From positions 71,591,501 through 71,655,500 of the forward strand of contig CM056574.1 in assembly GCA_029721435.1 (NCBI GenBank): a stretch of DNA of 64,000 nt, written 5' to 3'. Each line of letters opens with the position of its first letter. Positions within the stretch are counted from its first letter, which is position 1. Of this stretch, positions 33,613-44,100 are shown piece after piece. A program made the position numbers and the translations under genes. The stretch comes from Gymnothorax reevesii. Its lineage: Eukaryota; Chordata; Actinopteri; Anguilliformes; Muraenidae. The notes beneath the pieces are model-generated. The model was not told the origin of the DNA, ran no database searches, and saw nothing but the letters and a program-made list of their open reading frames with translations.

Positions 33613-34718
33613 ACATCAAGAGACCATGATGATCAAAAGTTGTGCTCTGCAGGTCTGTAGGTGAGTGGGAATGGCCGCTGACAGGAAGTGACCAGTTTTT
33701 ACTCTCACTTGTACTGATGACACATTGTTGAACCATCAACTTTATTCCACCTTTACAACATGTAGAACAAGTTGCTGAAGCTACCTTATGAATGCTGTGA
33801 AGCTTCAAGTAATGGCGTCTGTGTGGCGACGCGGTGACTATGGCTCCCCCGCCATGAAAATACGTTTGGGTTTTTGATGTTCTTAATGAATTCGTATCAT
33901 CATGGAAATTGATATGCCGGTCAAGGGTGGTGAGCTCTAACATCTGATTAGGGCGTTGCCCATGAGGGCAGCAACATGCCTCAATAACGCCCCCTTGAAA
34001 TTTTGAAAAAACCCCTCCCAATAGGGGTTTTTTTGGAATAGGAAGATGAAAATTGGTAAACATATGTTGCCAATGCAAACAAAAAAGTCTGTGGCACTAT
34101 TTGTCAAATCCAAACAGGAAGTCAGCCATTTAGATTTTTTTGTGTCATTTTGGCCCGATTTCCACGCATTGTATTTAAACGAACTCCTCCTGACAATTCC
34201 GTCAAATCCACCTAATATTTATATCAGATCATCAAGAGACCATCCTGATCAAAAGTTGTGCTTTGCCTGTCTGTCGCTAAATAGGCATGGCCACCATGGT
34301 GTCCCATTTCAGATGCCTCGCCAAACACATTCGAGCAGCTCTCTCTACTTCATACTTAATCCAAATGGATTTAAAATTACTGTCCATGGTAAAACCCCAC
34401 CCCGAACACCTCGATGGGCTGCTGAGCAATCTAGCTCATGGCGCCTCCTTGTGGAAACAGGAAATGTCATATTTTACGTTGACATTAGCCGATTTGCTCA
34501 AAACTTCACATTTGTGCTTAGGGTCTGCCTCTGAATGTGCCTTCCCAAATTTGGTTACGCTCTGAGTGCCCCCTGGTGTATGAAGTATCAACTTATCATA
34601 ACTCCTTCAGCTTTGTCCGATTCGCTCGACACTTTCTCTCAGGTTGGGGCCTGCACTTGACCTGTCCAATGGTCATCAGTGCACAGCTGCACCCACAACC
34701 CCAACGTGCACAAGGGGG
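33613..34718 (+). repeat. Noncoding repeat block E, last part
   Basis: Resumes the unit interrupted by L2 and continues to the 3' module: ACAGGAAGTGACCAG, CATGAAAATACGTTTGGG, GCCTCGCCAAACACATTCGA and GATGAAGTATCAAC-like phrases as in block D. No gene seen. Confidence 0.7.
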
Positions 34719-34753
34719 CGAGGGCCCGTTCAATGCTGCTTGCAGCTTTAATT
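34719..34753 (+). other. 3'-terminal hairpin module, copy 6
   Basis: CGAGGGCCCG, GCTGCTTGCAGC and TTTAATT. Unlike the others it is followed by non-repeat sequence (AGCTTATG), so it marks the true right edge of the long composite that starts before the window. Confidence 0.8.
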
Positions 34754-35289
34754 AGCTTATGTAATTCAGATGTTGCACACGAGTTGTGCATTCATGTTGA
34801 GTGTGTTTATGGATCTATGAATATTGGGCATTCTTGTGATTTGTTAATTTCAGTTGTGAGGCTGCCACATATGACATTGTTACTTTTAATGCTGGTGGAA
34901 GGGGTTTGCCTGTGTTTCTGTACAATAGTCCACGGCTATCTTGCAAATTCTTTTGTTGCCTATTAATTCAATATGAGTCAGAGAGAAGCACTGTCCACAA
35001 AACGGAACTTCATTAATACTGTCTGTGAAAGCAATGGCAAAAATGTTTTTGTCATTTCTAGATCTTGTCATAATTGCCATCTGATCGCTATGTGTTTAGC
35101 TTTCTGCTGTAATAAAGCTACGAGATGTTTACCAGCTTTGCATGGGTTTTCTCTAACTGATCACATACCACAGTGTGCCAGAGCCATAAGCACGCGCACA
35201 GCCCGAAGCACGCATCCACAGCTCTCCCTCGTGCTTTCACTCTCTCTCACACACGCTGTCCTCTTTTTTTAACCTTTCTTTTTCACTAA
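34754..35289. other. Unassigned sequence
   Basis: About 540 bases without a recognisable repeat or gene. It may be original host sequence or the degraded 3' part of the Tc1-like element. Short frames are not supported. Confidence 0.5.
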
Positions 35290-35651
35290 AATGAATGAGA
35301 AGTCGGTTGAATAAAGGTACTGTAACAGTAGGCTAATTTGTTTGCATGAAAATAACACGTAATCACTGAATTAAATTTGTTGTTCATTCTGGCTTCCTCT
35401 GTAATTTTTGTCACGGGCTGCCACTGCTTACGGGACTCCCAGAGTTCATCAAGATTCCATGGTTTCATCTTCCAAGCCTCTTCCTTCATCTTACCCCTGA
35501 AATGCTAAATAATGTTCATGTCAGGTGACTGGGTTGGCCAATCCAGGAGTACCTTCACCTTCTTTGCTTTCAGGAACTGTGATGTGGAGACAGAAGTATG
35601 AGAAGGAGCAGCAGTATGAGTCGGGCAGCAAGAACTACTCCATATTTCTTA
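35290..35651 (-). pseudogene. Tc1/mariner-like transposase, C-terminal fragment
   Basis: On the minus strand it encodes VLLDWPTQSPDMN, a broken site where the catalytic Glu region (NPIENLW in active relatives) is replaced by a stop, then WNLDELWESRKQWQPV. These are the end of the DDE domain of Tc1-like transposases. It joins logically to 38223-38598 and 45036-45598 on the same strand, separated by later insertions. Confidence 0.75.
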
Positions 35652-35706
35652 ACAACACAACACAACACAACACAACATAACATAACATAACATAACATAA
35701 CATAAC
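35651..35706. repeat. Pentanucleotide run (ACACA/ACATA-type)
   Basis: About five AACAC units followed by about five AACAT units, at the 3' end of the minus-strand LINE; it is most simply the element's tail. Confidence 0.85.
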
Positions 35707-35938
35707 TGGCAAGAACATGCCTTTCAGCCTAACTAAGCACACCAGTTTCTTTATACTATTGTGAATATATCCCTTCAGATACTGAATGACTCAATGGTAT
35801 CTAACTTTAAGTGAAGCCTGCTCTTGAAAACCCCCAAGGTCTCTGCCTCAACAATATGGTCAGGCAAGCTATTCCACATTGAAATTACTCTTTGGGTGAA
35901 GTAATATTTCCGAATATCAGTTCTAAATTTACCTTTGG

Positions 35939-37292
35939 TCAACTTCCATTTGTGACCCCTTGAAGGAATCCTACATAAATCACTTTGTTAATCCCTTTAA
36001 CATATTTAAAGACCTCAATTAAATCACCCTTGAGTCCCCTTTTCCTAAGACTAAAGAGGTTAAGGATCTTCAGCCTCTTCTCGTAGCTTTCATCTTTTAT
36101 ACCTGGAATAAGCTTAGTGGCTCTTCTCTGAACTTTCTCTAGAGCCTCTATATCTTTCTTAAAGTACGGTCCCCAGAACTGTACACAATACTCCAGATGT
36201 GGTCTAACGAACGTGTTGTACAAAATAAGCATCACCTCCTTAGATTTGTACTCAATACTTTTGGCAATGTATCGCAGCATCCGATTAGCTTTTTTAACTA
36301 TTACTGCACAATGGCAAGAACCTGCGAGGGTTTGGTCAACAACCACTCCCAGATCTTTCTCTTGGACAGCACATTCCAGTTTTTAACCTCCCATTAAGAA
36401 ATGTTTTTATTACCTAAATGTATAACTTTACATTTTGCGAGATTAAATGTCATTTGCCACATTTCTGCCCAACTCTGGATTCTATCCAAATTGTCCTGAA
36501 TCACTTTAGGGGACCCTAAACTATTCGCCAATTGCCGCAATTTAGTATCATCAGCAAATTTCACCAATCTGCTCTCAATATTCCTATCAAGGTCATTAAT
36601 GTAGATGAGGAACAGCAGGGGTCCCTACACCGATCCCTGGGGGACGCCACTCCCCACCATACCTAGCTCAGATGAGATACCACTGACCACACTCTTTGTG
36701 TTCTGTCCTGTAACCAGTTTTGAATCCACTTCAGAATACCTCCTGTAACTCCAATGGAGCTCATTTTAAAAATTAGTCTCTTATACGGTACTGTATCTAA
36801 TGCTTTCTGAAAATCCAAGTATATGATGTCATAAGCCCTGCTCTGGTCATAAGTTCTGGTGGCCTCTTCAAAAAACTCCAGAAGGTTTGTTAGGCATGAC
36901 CTTCCCTTCCGAAAACCACGTTGGCTATCCCTCAAGATACTGTAATGTTCAAGAAATAAGTCCAGCTCATCTTTTATGATAGATTCCAATATTTTGCACG
37001 CAATGCAAGTTAAACTGACTGGCCTGTAGTTTCCTGGCTCGGTATGGTCCCCTTTCCTATATATTGGTATTATATTGCCCTGTTTCCAATAATTTGGTAT
37101 TTCTCCAGTTTGTAAAGACCGTCTGAAGATGGCGGATAGCGGCTTAAAGATTATCTCACCAACTTCGCTGAGCACTCTAGGATATAAGCCATCAGGACCC
37201 GCCGCCTTATCTGCCTTTAGTTTATGCAACTTGTCTAATACTTCATTATCCCGCACCTCAATTTCCGCTAAATAATCTTGAGCATTTGACAT
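35939..37292 (-). pseudogene. CR1-group LINE reverse transcriptase, broken
   Basis: The 37292-36663 frame has KAAGPDGLYPRVL, NYRPVSLTCI, RGFRKGRSCLTN and IIYLDFQKALDTVP (palm motif A). A broken middle (36662-36350) carries the FADDTKL-type motif region and thumb. The 36346-35939 frame has RPHLEYCVQFWGPY and LFSLRKRGLKGDLIEVF, the usual end of this lineage. Stops and frameshifts are frequent. Confidence 0.82.
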
Positions 37293-37449
37293 GCCCTCTG
37301 GCTAAATAAAGACCCCCTCAGAGGTAAAATTCTCAACAAAGTAACTGTTTAAGGCATCTGCAATATGCTTGTTATCATATAGCAGCGATCCATTTTTATT
37401 CTTTATGCACTTAACCTGCTCTTAAACTTTCCTTTTTCTCTTTCCTACA

Positions 37450-38220
37450 TCAGGTTTGTAGCCACGTGTTAAACCTCCAGATAAAATTCTGCTTTCCTCT
37501 GCTTGCACGTGGTACCGGTAGAATCCCGGAGAACACTACCTTTGAGGATCTGCTCCTAAGCTTCCTAGCTAATTCCACAAACTTGCCTTGCAGAATCTCA
37601 AACCTACCCTTACCAGTCATTTGTCCCAACATGGACCATGACAGAGAGACAGCAAGTGCAAAAAGTGGCAGCGGCAGCCACAAGCTGCTCTTTTTCTGGC
37701 AGCTGCCACTGGAATTGCCACGGCAGCTGCCACAAACTACACTTGTACTGGCAGCTGCCACAAACTGCATGTGTACTGGCAGCTGCCACTGGAGCTGCCG
37801 CTGCCACTTTTTGTGATTGCCCCTACTGGAGACCATGACAACTGGTTCCCTCCCCGCTCTGGCCAGGAGCTTGTCCGCACGCTCCAGGAGGTCTCCTCCC
37901 TGGGCACCAGGCAGGCAACACACTGTACAAGACTCCTTGTCGCGTGAACAGGCTAAGCTAACTATTCCTCTAAGTATTGAGTCCCCCACTATCAATAACT
38001 CTCCTTTCTGAGGGGTAGAGGCCAACAGGCTGCCCTGCTGCTCATCAGTCCCCTCACTCTCAGGGTCAGGGGTAAATTCGAGTTCCTGCAAGGGCTGGAA
38101 TCGGTTGGACACCTCAACCACCGGAGAAGCTGTCGCTGTACGGCGTGCATGCCCTTTCCTGCGCAGTCGACCTACAGTCACCCACTTTCTCCCCCTGCCT
38201 GCTATGGGATCCCAGTGGAT
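37450..38220 (-). pseudogene. CR1-group LINE ORF1 with SGNH-esterase-like domain
   Basis: The frame includes ELLIVGDSILRG (SGNH block I, catalytic Ser in GDS), CCLPGA and EPVVMV, and is then interrupted by a 187-bp palindromic insertion. After the insertion the DNA continues with HVGTND (block III, 37614-37634), then VVFSGILPVPR further on. Esterase domains in ORF1 are established for CR1-like LINEs. It is disrupted by the insertion and by stops. Confidence 0.78.
37644..37830. mobile_element. Foldback/MITE insertion with 10-bp target duplication
   Basis: 187 bp between direct repeats GACCATGACA (37634-37643 and 37831-37840). Near its ends lie perfect 20-bp inverted repeats (37659-37678 and 37794-37813, CAAAAAGTGGCAGCGGCAGC). 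The interior is a patchwork of CAGCTGCCA phrases. A 9-10 bp duplication suggests a Mutator-type (MULE) origin; this is inference, and the outermost 15 bases do not pair well. Confidence 0.8.
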
Positions 38221-38222
38221 GA

Positions 38223-38598
38223 TCATTCCATCCACTCTGCCACATACTGGCTGTAATAACAAACCATAATTTTTCCTCCATCAAACATGATTGTTTTCTG
38301 GGAGAATCCTGGGTCCATGAGGGTTCCAACAGGTCCTGAACGGTGACTAGGATGCAGTTCAATGGGCAATTCATCAAAAAAATAAACTTTCAGCCATCTT
38401 TCCAGTATCAATCCTTTCTGCAAGCTGGCAAATGCAATGCAGGTTGATCGTTTTCTGTTTAATGCAGGTTTCTGTGAACTAATTCGGCCATGAAAACCAC
38501 TTTGAGAGAGAATTTGACAAACTCTTCTTGTAGATACCGGGATTTTTGGTGACATTTCCTCATGGAGTTAATGACGGGCTGGCCTTGTACAGCTGAAG
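38223..38598 (-). pseudogene. Tc1/mariner-like transposase, middle fragment
   Basis: The minus strand encodes KIPVSTRRVCQILSQSGFHG followed by GRISSQKPAL, then FFDELPIEL and GGKIMVCYYS, which parallel the end of the DNA-binding domain and the start of the DDE domain of Tc1-like transposases (DE..F and GG..MVWG). Several frames are needed. It is cut at 38598 by Gmr1 copy 2 and at 38222 by the CR1-group LINE. Confidence 0.65.
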
Positions 38599-39091
38599 TG
38601 TTATGGCCCCAATTTGTTATTACATTTACAACACAATAGCAACAGCAACAGCAAGGGATGACAGACACAGTTTTAAAACTTAAACACATTTAATTTCTAA
38701 CAAAGACTAACACTAACCTACACTACTGACCAAGATTAATTATGTACAAAACATAAATATTTACAATCCCTTTTCGGGGGGGGGGTGGCTTGGTGATGTC
38801 CTGGATGATGAAAATGTTCAAACACAGGCAAAGAAATCCACAAAAGAAACGTCACAGGTCTTGAACAGAATGGCAGGTCTGGTCATCTTCTTGCAATTTC
38901 TCCTACCTCTTTACTGTCTCAATTCTTTTCCTTATATACTCTTTTTCAGACCCCACCCACATTTAGACCTGTTTTTTTTAATTTTCTGAGACTTGCCCCA
39001 GACATGTCCAGGACATGTCTAAACATGATTCCAGTCTGAGCTTAACAAAAAAGGTAAATACTGCCATCTAGTGGCCTATATTCACATTACA
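38599..39091 (-). repeat. Chimeric LTR at the 3' end of Gmr1 copy 2
   Basis: 493 bp. Positions 38599 to about 38820 carry variants of this element's own 5' LTR (CTGGATGATGAAAATG). From about 38905 to 39091 they carry those of Gmr1 copy 3 (TCCTACCTCTTTACTG, CTCTTTTTCAGACC). The junction to 39092 is identical to the copy 3 insertion junction at 52956. Confidence 0.85.
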
Positions 39092-39385
39092 GTACGCAGT
39101 GAGGGCTGGGGGATGAAAAGGGATTGAAAGTACTCACTAAATAGGCTAGCCTTTGTGCTGGGATCAGATTCAGTTTTCTCACAATGAGCAGCAAAGCTGG
39201 GGACACTTTTAGTTTTTGATTTACTCTTGAAAAATCCCCAGAAACGCTTTGGTGTTTTGGCGAGAGAATCACTGAGAACATCCAAATACTGATTGTACTC
39301 GAAAGTCTTCGCGCAAGATAACTGGAATAGTGAAGTACAACCATTAAGACAAAGCTTATCCATGAGATGAAATGCAGATGCATCT
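39092..39385 (-). mobile_element. LINE fragment duplicated from the copy 3 flank
   Basis: Nearly identical to 52957-53245 and starts with GTACGCAGTGAGGGC, which includes the target duplication of copy 3. It encodes the NQYLDVLSDSLAKTPKRF region of the LINE. It joins at 39385 to a truncated LTR across two extra bases. Confidence 0.85.
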
Positions 39386-39589
39386 TCTTGCAATTTCTCC
39401 TACTACTTTACTGTCTCAATTCTTTTCCTTATATACTCTTTTGCAGACCCCACCCACATTTAGACCTCTTTTTTTTAACTTTCTGAGACTTGCCCCAGAC
39501 ATGTCCAGGACATGTCTAAACATGACTCCAGTCTGAGCTTAACAAAAAAAGGTAAATACTGCCATCTAGTGGCCTATATTCACATTACA
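39386..39589 (-). repeat. Truncated 3' LTR (U3 part) of Gmr1 copy 2
   Basis: 204 bp from the LTR edge at 39589 to CATCTTCTTGC. It carries copy 2-type variants (TCCTACTACTTTAC, CTTTTGCAGACC). It adjoins the polypurine tract (TGGAATGGAGG on the minus strand). Confidence 0.88.
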
Positions 39590-39722
39590 CCTCCATTCCA
39601 AAAGGGAAAAATTTTGACTCATAAAGGCAAAATTTTTCTTTTCAATACAAAATGGTTAAGTGAACACTTGTCTATATATACATATCATACAATATTCAAA
39701 CACATGATATATATATATACAT

Positions 39723-41150
39723 TCAAACACGGGATAAGCAATCAGCAATTACATTGTCTGTACCCTTCACATGCTTAATTTCCAAGTCAAACTCCTGTAA
39801 AATCAAACTCCAATTCAACAATCTCCGATTCTTGTTTTTCATCTTACTCAAAAACGTTAACGGATTGTGGTCAGTGTACACAATCATTGGCTTTTGTCCT
39901 GTACAAACATAAACCTCAAAGTGTTGTAAAGAAAGGACCAGAGCCAACAGTTCCTTCTCCATTGTGGAATAGTTCCTTTGGTGGCGATTGAACTTCCTGG
40001 AGAAGTATGCCACGGGATGCTCAATGTCATCAGAGTCACTTCTCTGTAGGAGCACAGATCCACAAGCTTGGTCGCTAGCATCGACCGCGATGGAGAACGG
40101 TTTGTTGAAGTCAGGAGATTTGAGCACGGGGAAGTGACACAGCAGAGACTTCAGGTGATCGAAGGCTCTCTGGCATGCATCATCCCAGGTGAACTTTACG
40201 CCTTTCTTCAGTTGGTTAGTTAGACTGAGAGCAATCTCAGCAAAGTTCTTGCAGAACTTGCGGTAGTACCCGATCATTCCAAGGAAGCGGCGCAAAGCTT
40301 TTTTGTTGTCAGGAACTGGAAAGTCCATGATGGCTTGGACTTTAGCATTTATGGGTGCCACCTTACCCTGGCCTATGACGTAGCCAAGATAGGTGACAGT
40401 AGCACAACCAAAGTCACTCTTGCTCAGGTTAACAGTCAGGTTAGCCTGGGTCAGGCGCTGGAACAACGTCTCTACATCTTTTAGATGTTCTTCCCAGGAG
40501 TCACTCCATGTGATCAGGTCATCGATGTACGCACCCGTGTGTGGCAATCCGGCGATTGTAGACTGTATCATCCTTTGGAACGTGGCTGGGGCATTTTTCA
40601 TGCCAAAGGGTAGGACTTCATACTGGTACAATCCAGATGGTGTGGCAAAAGCAGAGATGCTCTTGGCCCTCTCAGTTAAAGGCACACACCAATAACCCTT
40701 CAATAAATCAATCTTGGTCAGAAACTTTGCTTGCCCTACACTATCAATACAATCATCAATCCTAGGTATTGGAAACACATCAGTTCTAGTTACAGCATTG
40801 ACTTTGCGATAATCTGTACAGAATCTAGTACTTCCATCAGGTTTTGGAACTAGCACACAGGGTGAACTCCAATCTGAGTGTGAGGGTCTGATAATATCAT
40901 GTTCTAACATGTACTCAACCTCTTTCTCAGCAATCTTTCTCTTTTCAGGATTCATCCGGTATGGATGCAGTTTTATTGGTTTGGCATCACCAACATCTAC
41001 ATCATGAGAGGCTATAGTAACTCTCTTTGGAACATCAGAAAACAGATCCTCATATTTCTTGATCAACCTCTCAAACTGATCTCTCTGTGAGGGTTCTAAG
41101 TGCTGGAGTTTTACATCAAGATTTTGCAACACTTCAGTGTTTGACAATTT
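39723..41150 (-). CDS. Gmr1 copy 2 reverse transcriptase-RNase H
   Basis: 475 codons open from directly after a UGA (41151-41153) to the stop. There is no ATG at its start, so it should be made only by readthrough or not at all. Reverse transcriptase: PKPDGSTRFCTDYR (101-114), catalytic KIDLLKGYW (about 145-153), PFGMKNAPATF (about 180-190), YIDD (about 207-210). RNase H: AVDASD (Asp about 356), EKELLAL (Glu about 399), YTDHNPL (Asp about 426). A chromodomain is absent and the 3' end lies just before the polypurine tract. All key residues are present. Confidence 0.9.
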   Translation of the reverse strand, partial: KLSNTEVLQNLDVKLQHLEPSQRDQFERLIKKYEDLFSDVPKRVTIASHDVDVGDAKPIKLHPYRMNPEKRKIAEKEVEYMLEHDIIRPSHSDWSSPCVLVPKPDGSTRFCTDYRKVNAVTRTDVFPIPRIDDCIDSVGQAKFLTKIDLLKGYWCVPLTERAKSISAFATPSGLYQYEVLPFGMKNAPATFQRMIQSTIAGLPHTGAYIDDLITWSDSWEEHLKDVETLFQRLTQANLTVNLSKSDFGCATVTYLGYVIGQGKVAPINAKVQAIMDFPVPDNKKALRRFLGMIGYYRKFCKNFAEIALSLTNQLKKGVKFTWDDACQRAFDHLKSLLCHFPVLKSPDFNKPFSIAVDASDQACGSVLLQRSDSDDIEHPVAYFSRKFNRHQRNYSTMEKELLALVLSLQHFEVYVCTGQKPMIVYTDHNPLTFLSKMKNKNRRLLNWSLILQEFDLEIKHVKGTDNVIADCLSRV

Positions 41151-41153
41151 ACA

Positions 41154-44100
41154 TCAAAGAACTTCAGCTTTAATTCTTGGTTCATTATCTTGAAACTCCC
41201 CCTCATCTTCACACGTTTTGACCATTGGAGAATCTGAAGTGACAGCTGCAACCCTAGCATTTCTGTCATGATAAGGCTTTAGCATGTTAATATGACACAA
41301 CTGTTTTGGTTTTCTCCTATCTGGAGTCTTCACAATGTAATTGAGATCATTGAGTTTTGTCAGAATTTCATAAGGACCATGACATCTAGCCTGCAATGGA
41401 TTGGACTGCAAGGGAAACAACACAAGGACCTTTTCTCCTGGTTTAAACTCACGGCTTCTAGCCTTATGATCGTACCAAGTTTTCATTTTTCCTTGACTTG
41501 ATTTCAAGTTCTCTTTGGCAAGGTCACAAGCTGCACGCAATCTTTCCTTGAACTTGCCAACATAGTCTAACAGACTGATATGCGGCTCTTTCTCTTGCCA
41601 TTGTTCACTCAATAATAGCAAAGGTCCTCTCACTTCATGACCAAACACCAGCTCAAATGGACTGAATCCAGTAGACTCCTGTGCTGCTTCTCTAGCTGCA
41701 AACAACAGCAAATGAACCCCTTCATCCCAGTCTTTCTCATGGTCATAACAATAAGTCCTCATCATTGTCTTGAGAGTGGAATGAAACCACTCTAAGGCAC
41801 CCTGACTTTCTGGATGATAGGCACTAGAAAGAATTTGCTTTGCACCTAGTTCATACACAACCTGCTGAAACAATCCTGAAGTGAAATTGCTTCCCTGGTC
41901 TGACTGAATTTCCCTGGGAAGGCCAAACAACGTGAAGAACTTTATCAAAGCCTTCGAGATTGCAGTTGCCTTGATGTTACGTAGAGGTATGGCTTCAGGA
42001 AATCTGGTAGATGCACACATGATTGTCAACAAGTACTGATTTCCAGATCTAGTCCTGGGTAATGGACCAACGCAATCAACAATGACCCTAGAGAATGGCT
42101 CCCCAAATGCTGGGATAGGCTGCAATGGAGCTACAGGTGGGTCTAACTGGTGTTTTCCAACTATCTGACAAGTGTGACAGGTTTTGCAAAAGTTGGTCTC
42201 TTTCCGAAGCCCAGGCCAAAAGAAGTGTTTCATGATCTTATCAACAGTCTTGTTAACACCAAGATGACCTCCTAAAGGTAAACTATGAGCCATTGTTAAG
42301 ATCTCATTCCTATAGACCTTCGGAACAACAATTTGCCTGACCACTGCCCAATCTGCATTGGCAGGGATATCAGGAGGGCGCCACTTCCGCATCAACACAC
42401 CATCCTTGAGATAATACCCAACTGGAACTGCATCTATTTCTTTTTCAGGAAAGGCTCTCCTCTTTAGTACACCAATTTCAGGATCATTAGTTTGCTCCTC
42501 AATCAACCGCTTTCTGGACAGAGACAAGTCTCCAGACACATCAGAATCACCAGACCCATCCGGCTGGCTGAATAGAGAACTGATAAAAGTATCTGATAAG
42601 TCCTCAAACGGAGAAACCATAGTAGGCCAATCAGAGTTATGAGGCGAACCACCTGAGTCCTGACTATTCAATGTACTGGACGGCACCACAACATCATCTT
42701 CTTTAGCCTTCTTGGCCATAGCACGAGTCACTGCGCAAGAAGGATACAGAGATGGGTCCTCATCCCCATTTTCAGTGCTCGGCTGTGAAGTAAGATGTAC
42801 AGGGGGAACTACTTTGCCCTCAGCCAGGTCATTGCCTAGCAACAGAGAAACACCCTTTATAGGTAGACTTGACATAAGTCCCACCTTTACCTGTCCTGTA
42901 ACTAAATCTGACTTCAAGAATATAGAGCGCAGGGGTACAGATACAGTCCTCCCTTCAATACCTTGTACACGTATGAAATCCCCTGAAGCGGTCTCATCAC
43001 GTAACTCCAAGGAGTCCATCAACAAAAGTGACTGAGAAGCTCCGGTATCCCTTAGGATATATATGGGGACAGGAGTAGTATGCTCATTCAGAGCCACAAA
43101 TCCCTCTGACACAAATGGAAGAAATTCCTCCCTCACAAAGTCAGCTGTATTAGGCTTTTTAGCCCCACAAGAAGCAGGCAATTTAGCAGATTGGTTATCT
43201 ACTACAGGGGTTACTAACCTTGTTTTCACAAAGGCATTTGGTTTGGTATCCTTTTCTTTTTCTTTCTTAGCTTTAAGGAACCAACAGTTAGTTGTAACAT
43301 GACCAGATTTCTTGCAATATCTGCAAACTAGACCACTTCTGTCACTGTCAGCTTTCACACTTTGATCAGACCTGTTACTGGATTTCTGAGCACCATCACC
43401 AGATTTGTCTTTGGGTGAGGAATCTTGGGTATCACCATAACCCTTTTTCTGAAATTGGGACCATCTATTATTACTGCTAGACTGAAATTTGGACTTATGT
43501 GTGAGAACATATTCATCTGCAAATTTGGCAGCTGATTGCAAATTCAGTGCTTGCTTCTCATTAAGGTAGGTCTTAACATCATCTTTAACACAGTTCTTGA
43601 ATTCTTCAACTAACACTATCTCTTTTAGTGAGTTGAAATCATCCTTGACCTCCATAGAAGTACACCACCGCTCAAAGCAAACCTGCTTTTCATTAGCAAA
43701 TTCAACATAAGTCTGATTTTCAGATTTCTTCAGACCTCTGAATTTCTGTCGGTAAGCCTCTGGAACCAACTCATAAGCTCTCAAAATAACCTTTTTGACA
43801 ACCTCATAATCAGAGGAATCATCTGCAGACAAAGCCGAATAGGCTTGTTGAGCTTTACCCTTGAGGACAGTTTGCAACATCAGAGGCCAGTGTTCCTTTG
43901 GCCACTGGCAACTCTTTGCTACCTTTTCAAAACACTGGAAATAGTTGTCAACATCCTTTTCCGAAAATGGAGGCACCAGTTTTACCTCCTGGCTAGCCCG
44001 AAATTTATTTTCAGTTTGAATTTTTATTTTTAGTTGCTCCATTTGGAGTCTTTCTTCTCTATCGAATTTCTCTAATTCAAAATCTCTCTGTCTTGCAAAT

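Larger units (their letters stand above)
35652..38222 (-). mobile_element. CR1-group LINE, decayed
   Basis: A minus-strand LINE with a pentanucleotide tail (35651-35706), a reverse transcriptase (35939-37292) and an ORF1 with an SGNH-esterase-like domain (37450-38220), the combination known for CR1-like elements. It splits the Tc1-like transposase and itself carries a 187-bp palindromic insertion at 37644. Confidence 0.8.

Noticed and set aside
34754..35289. Possible host exon in the unassigned stretch
   Set aside because: Frames of 64-99 codons have no known motif and overlap on both strands; chance is enough to explain them.
43063..43302. Plus-strand frame opposite Gmr1 Gag, repeated in all three copies
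   Set aside because: It is conserved only because the sense strand is conserved; no start context or domain.
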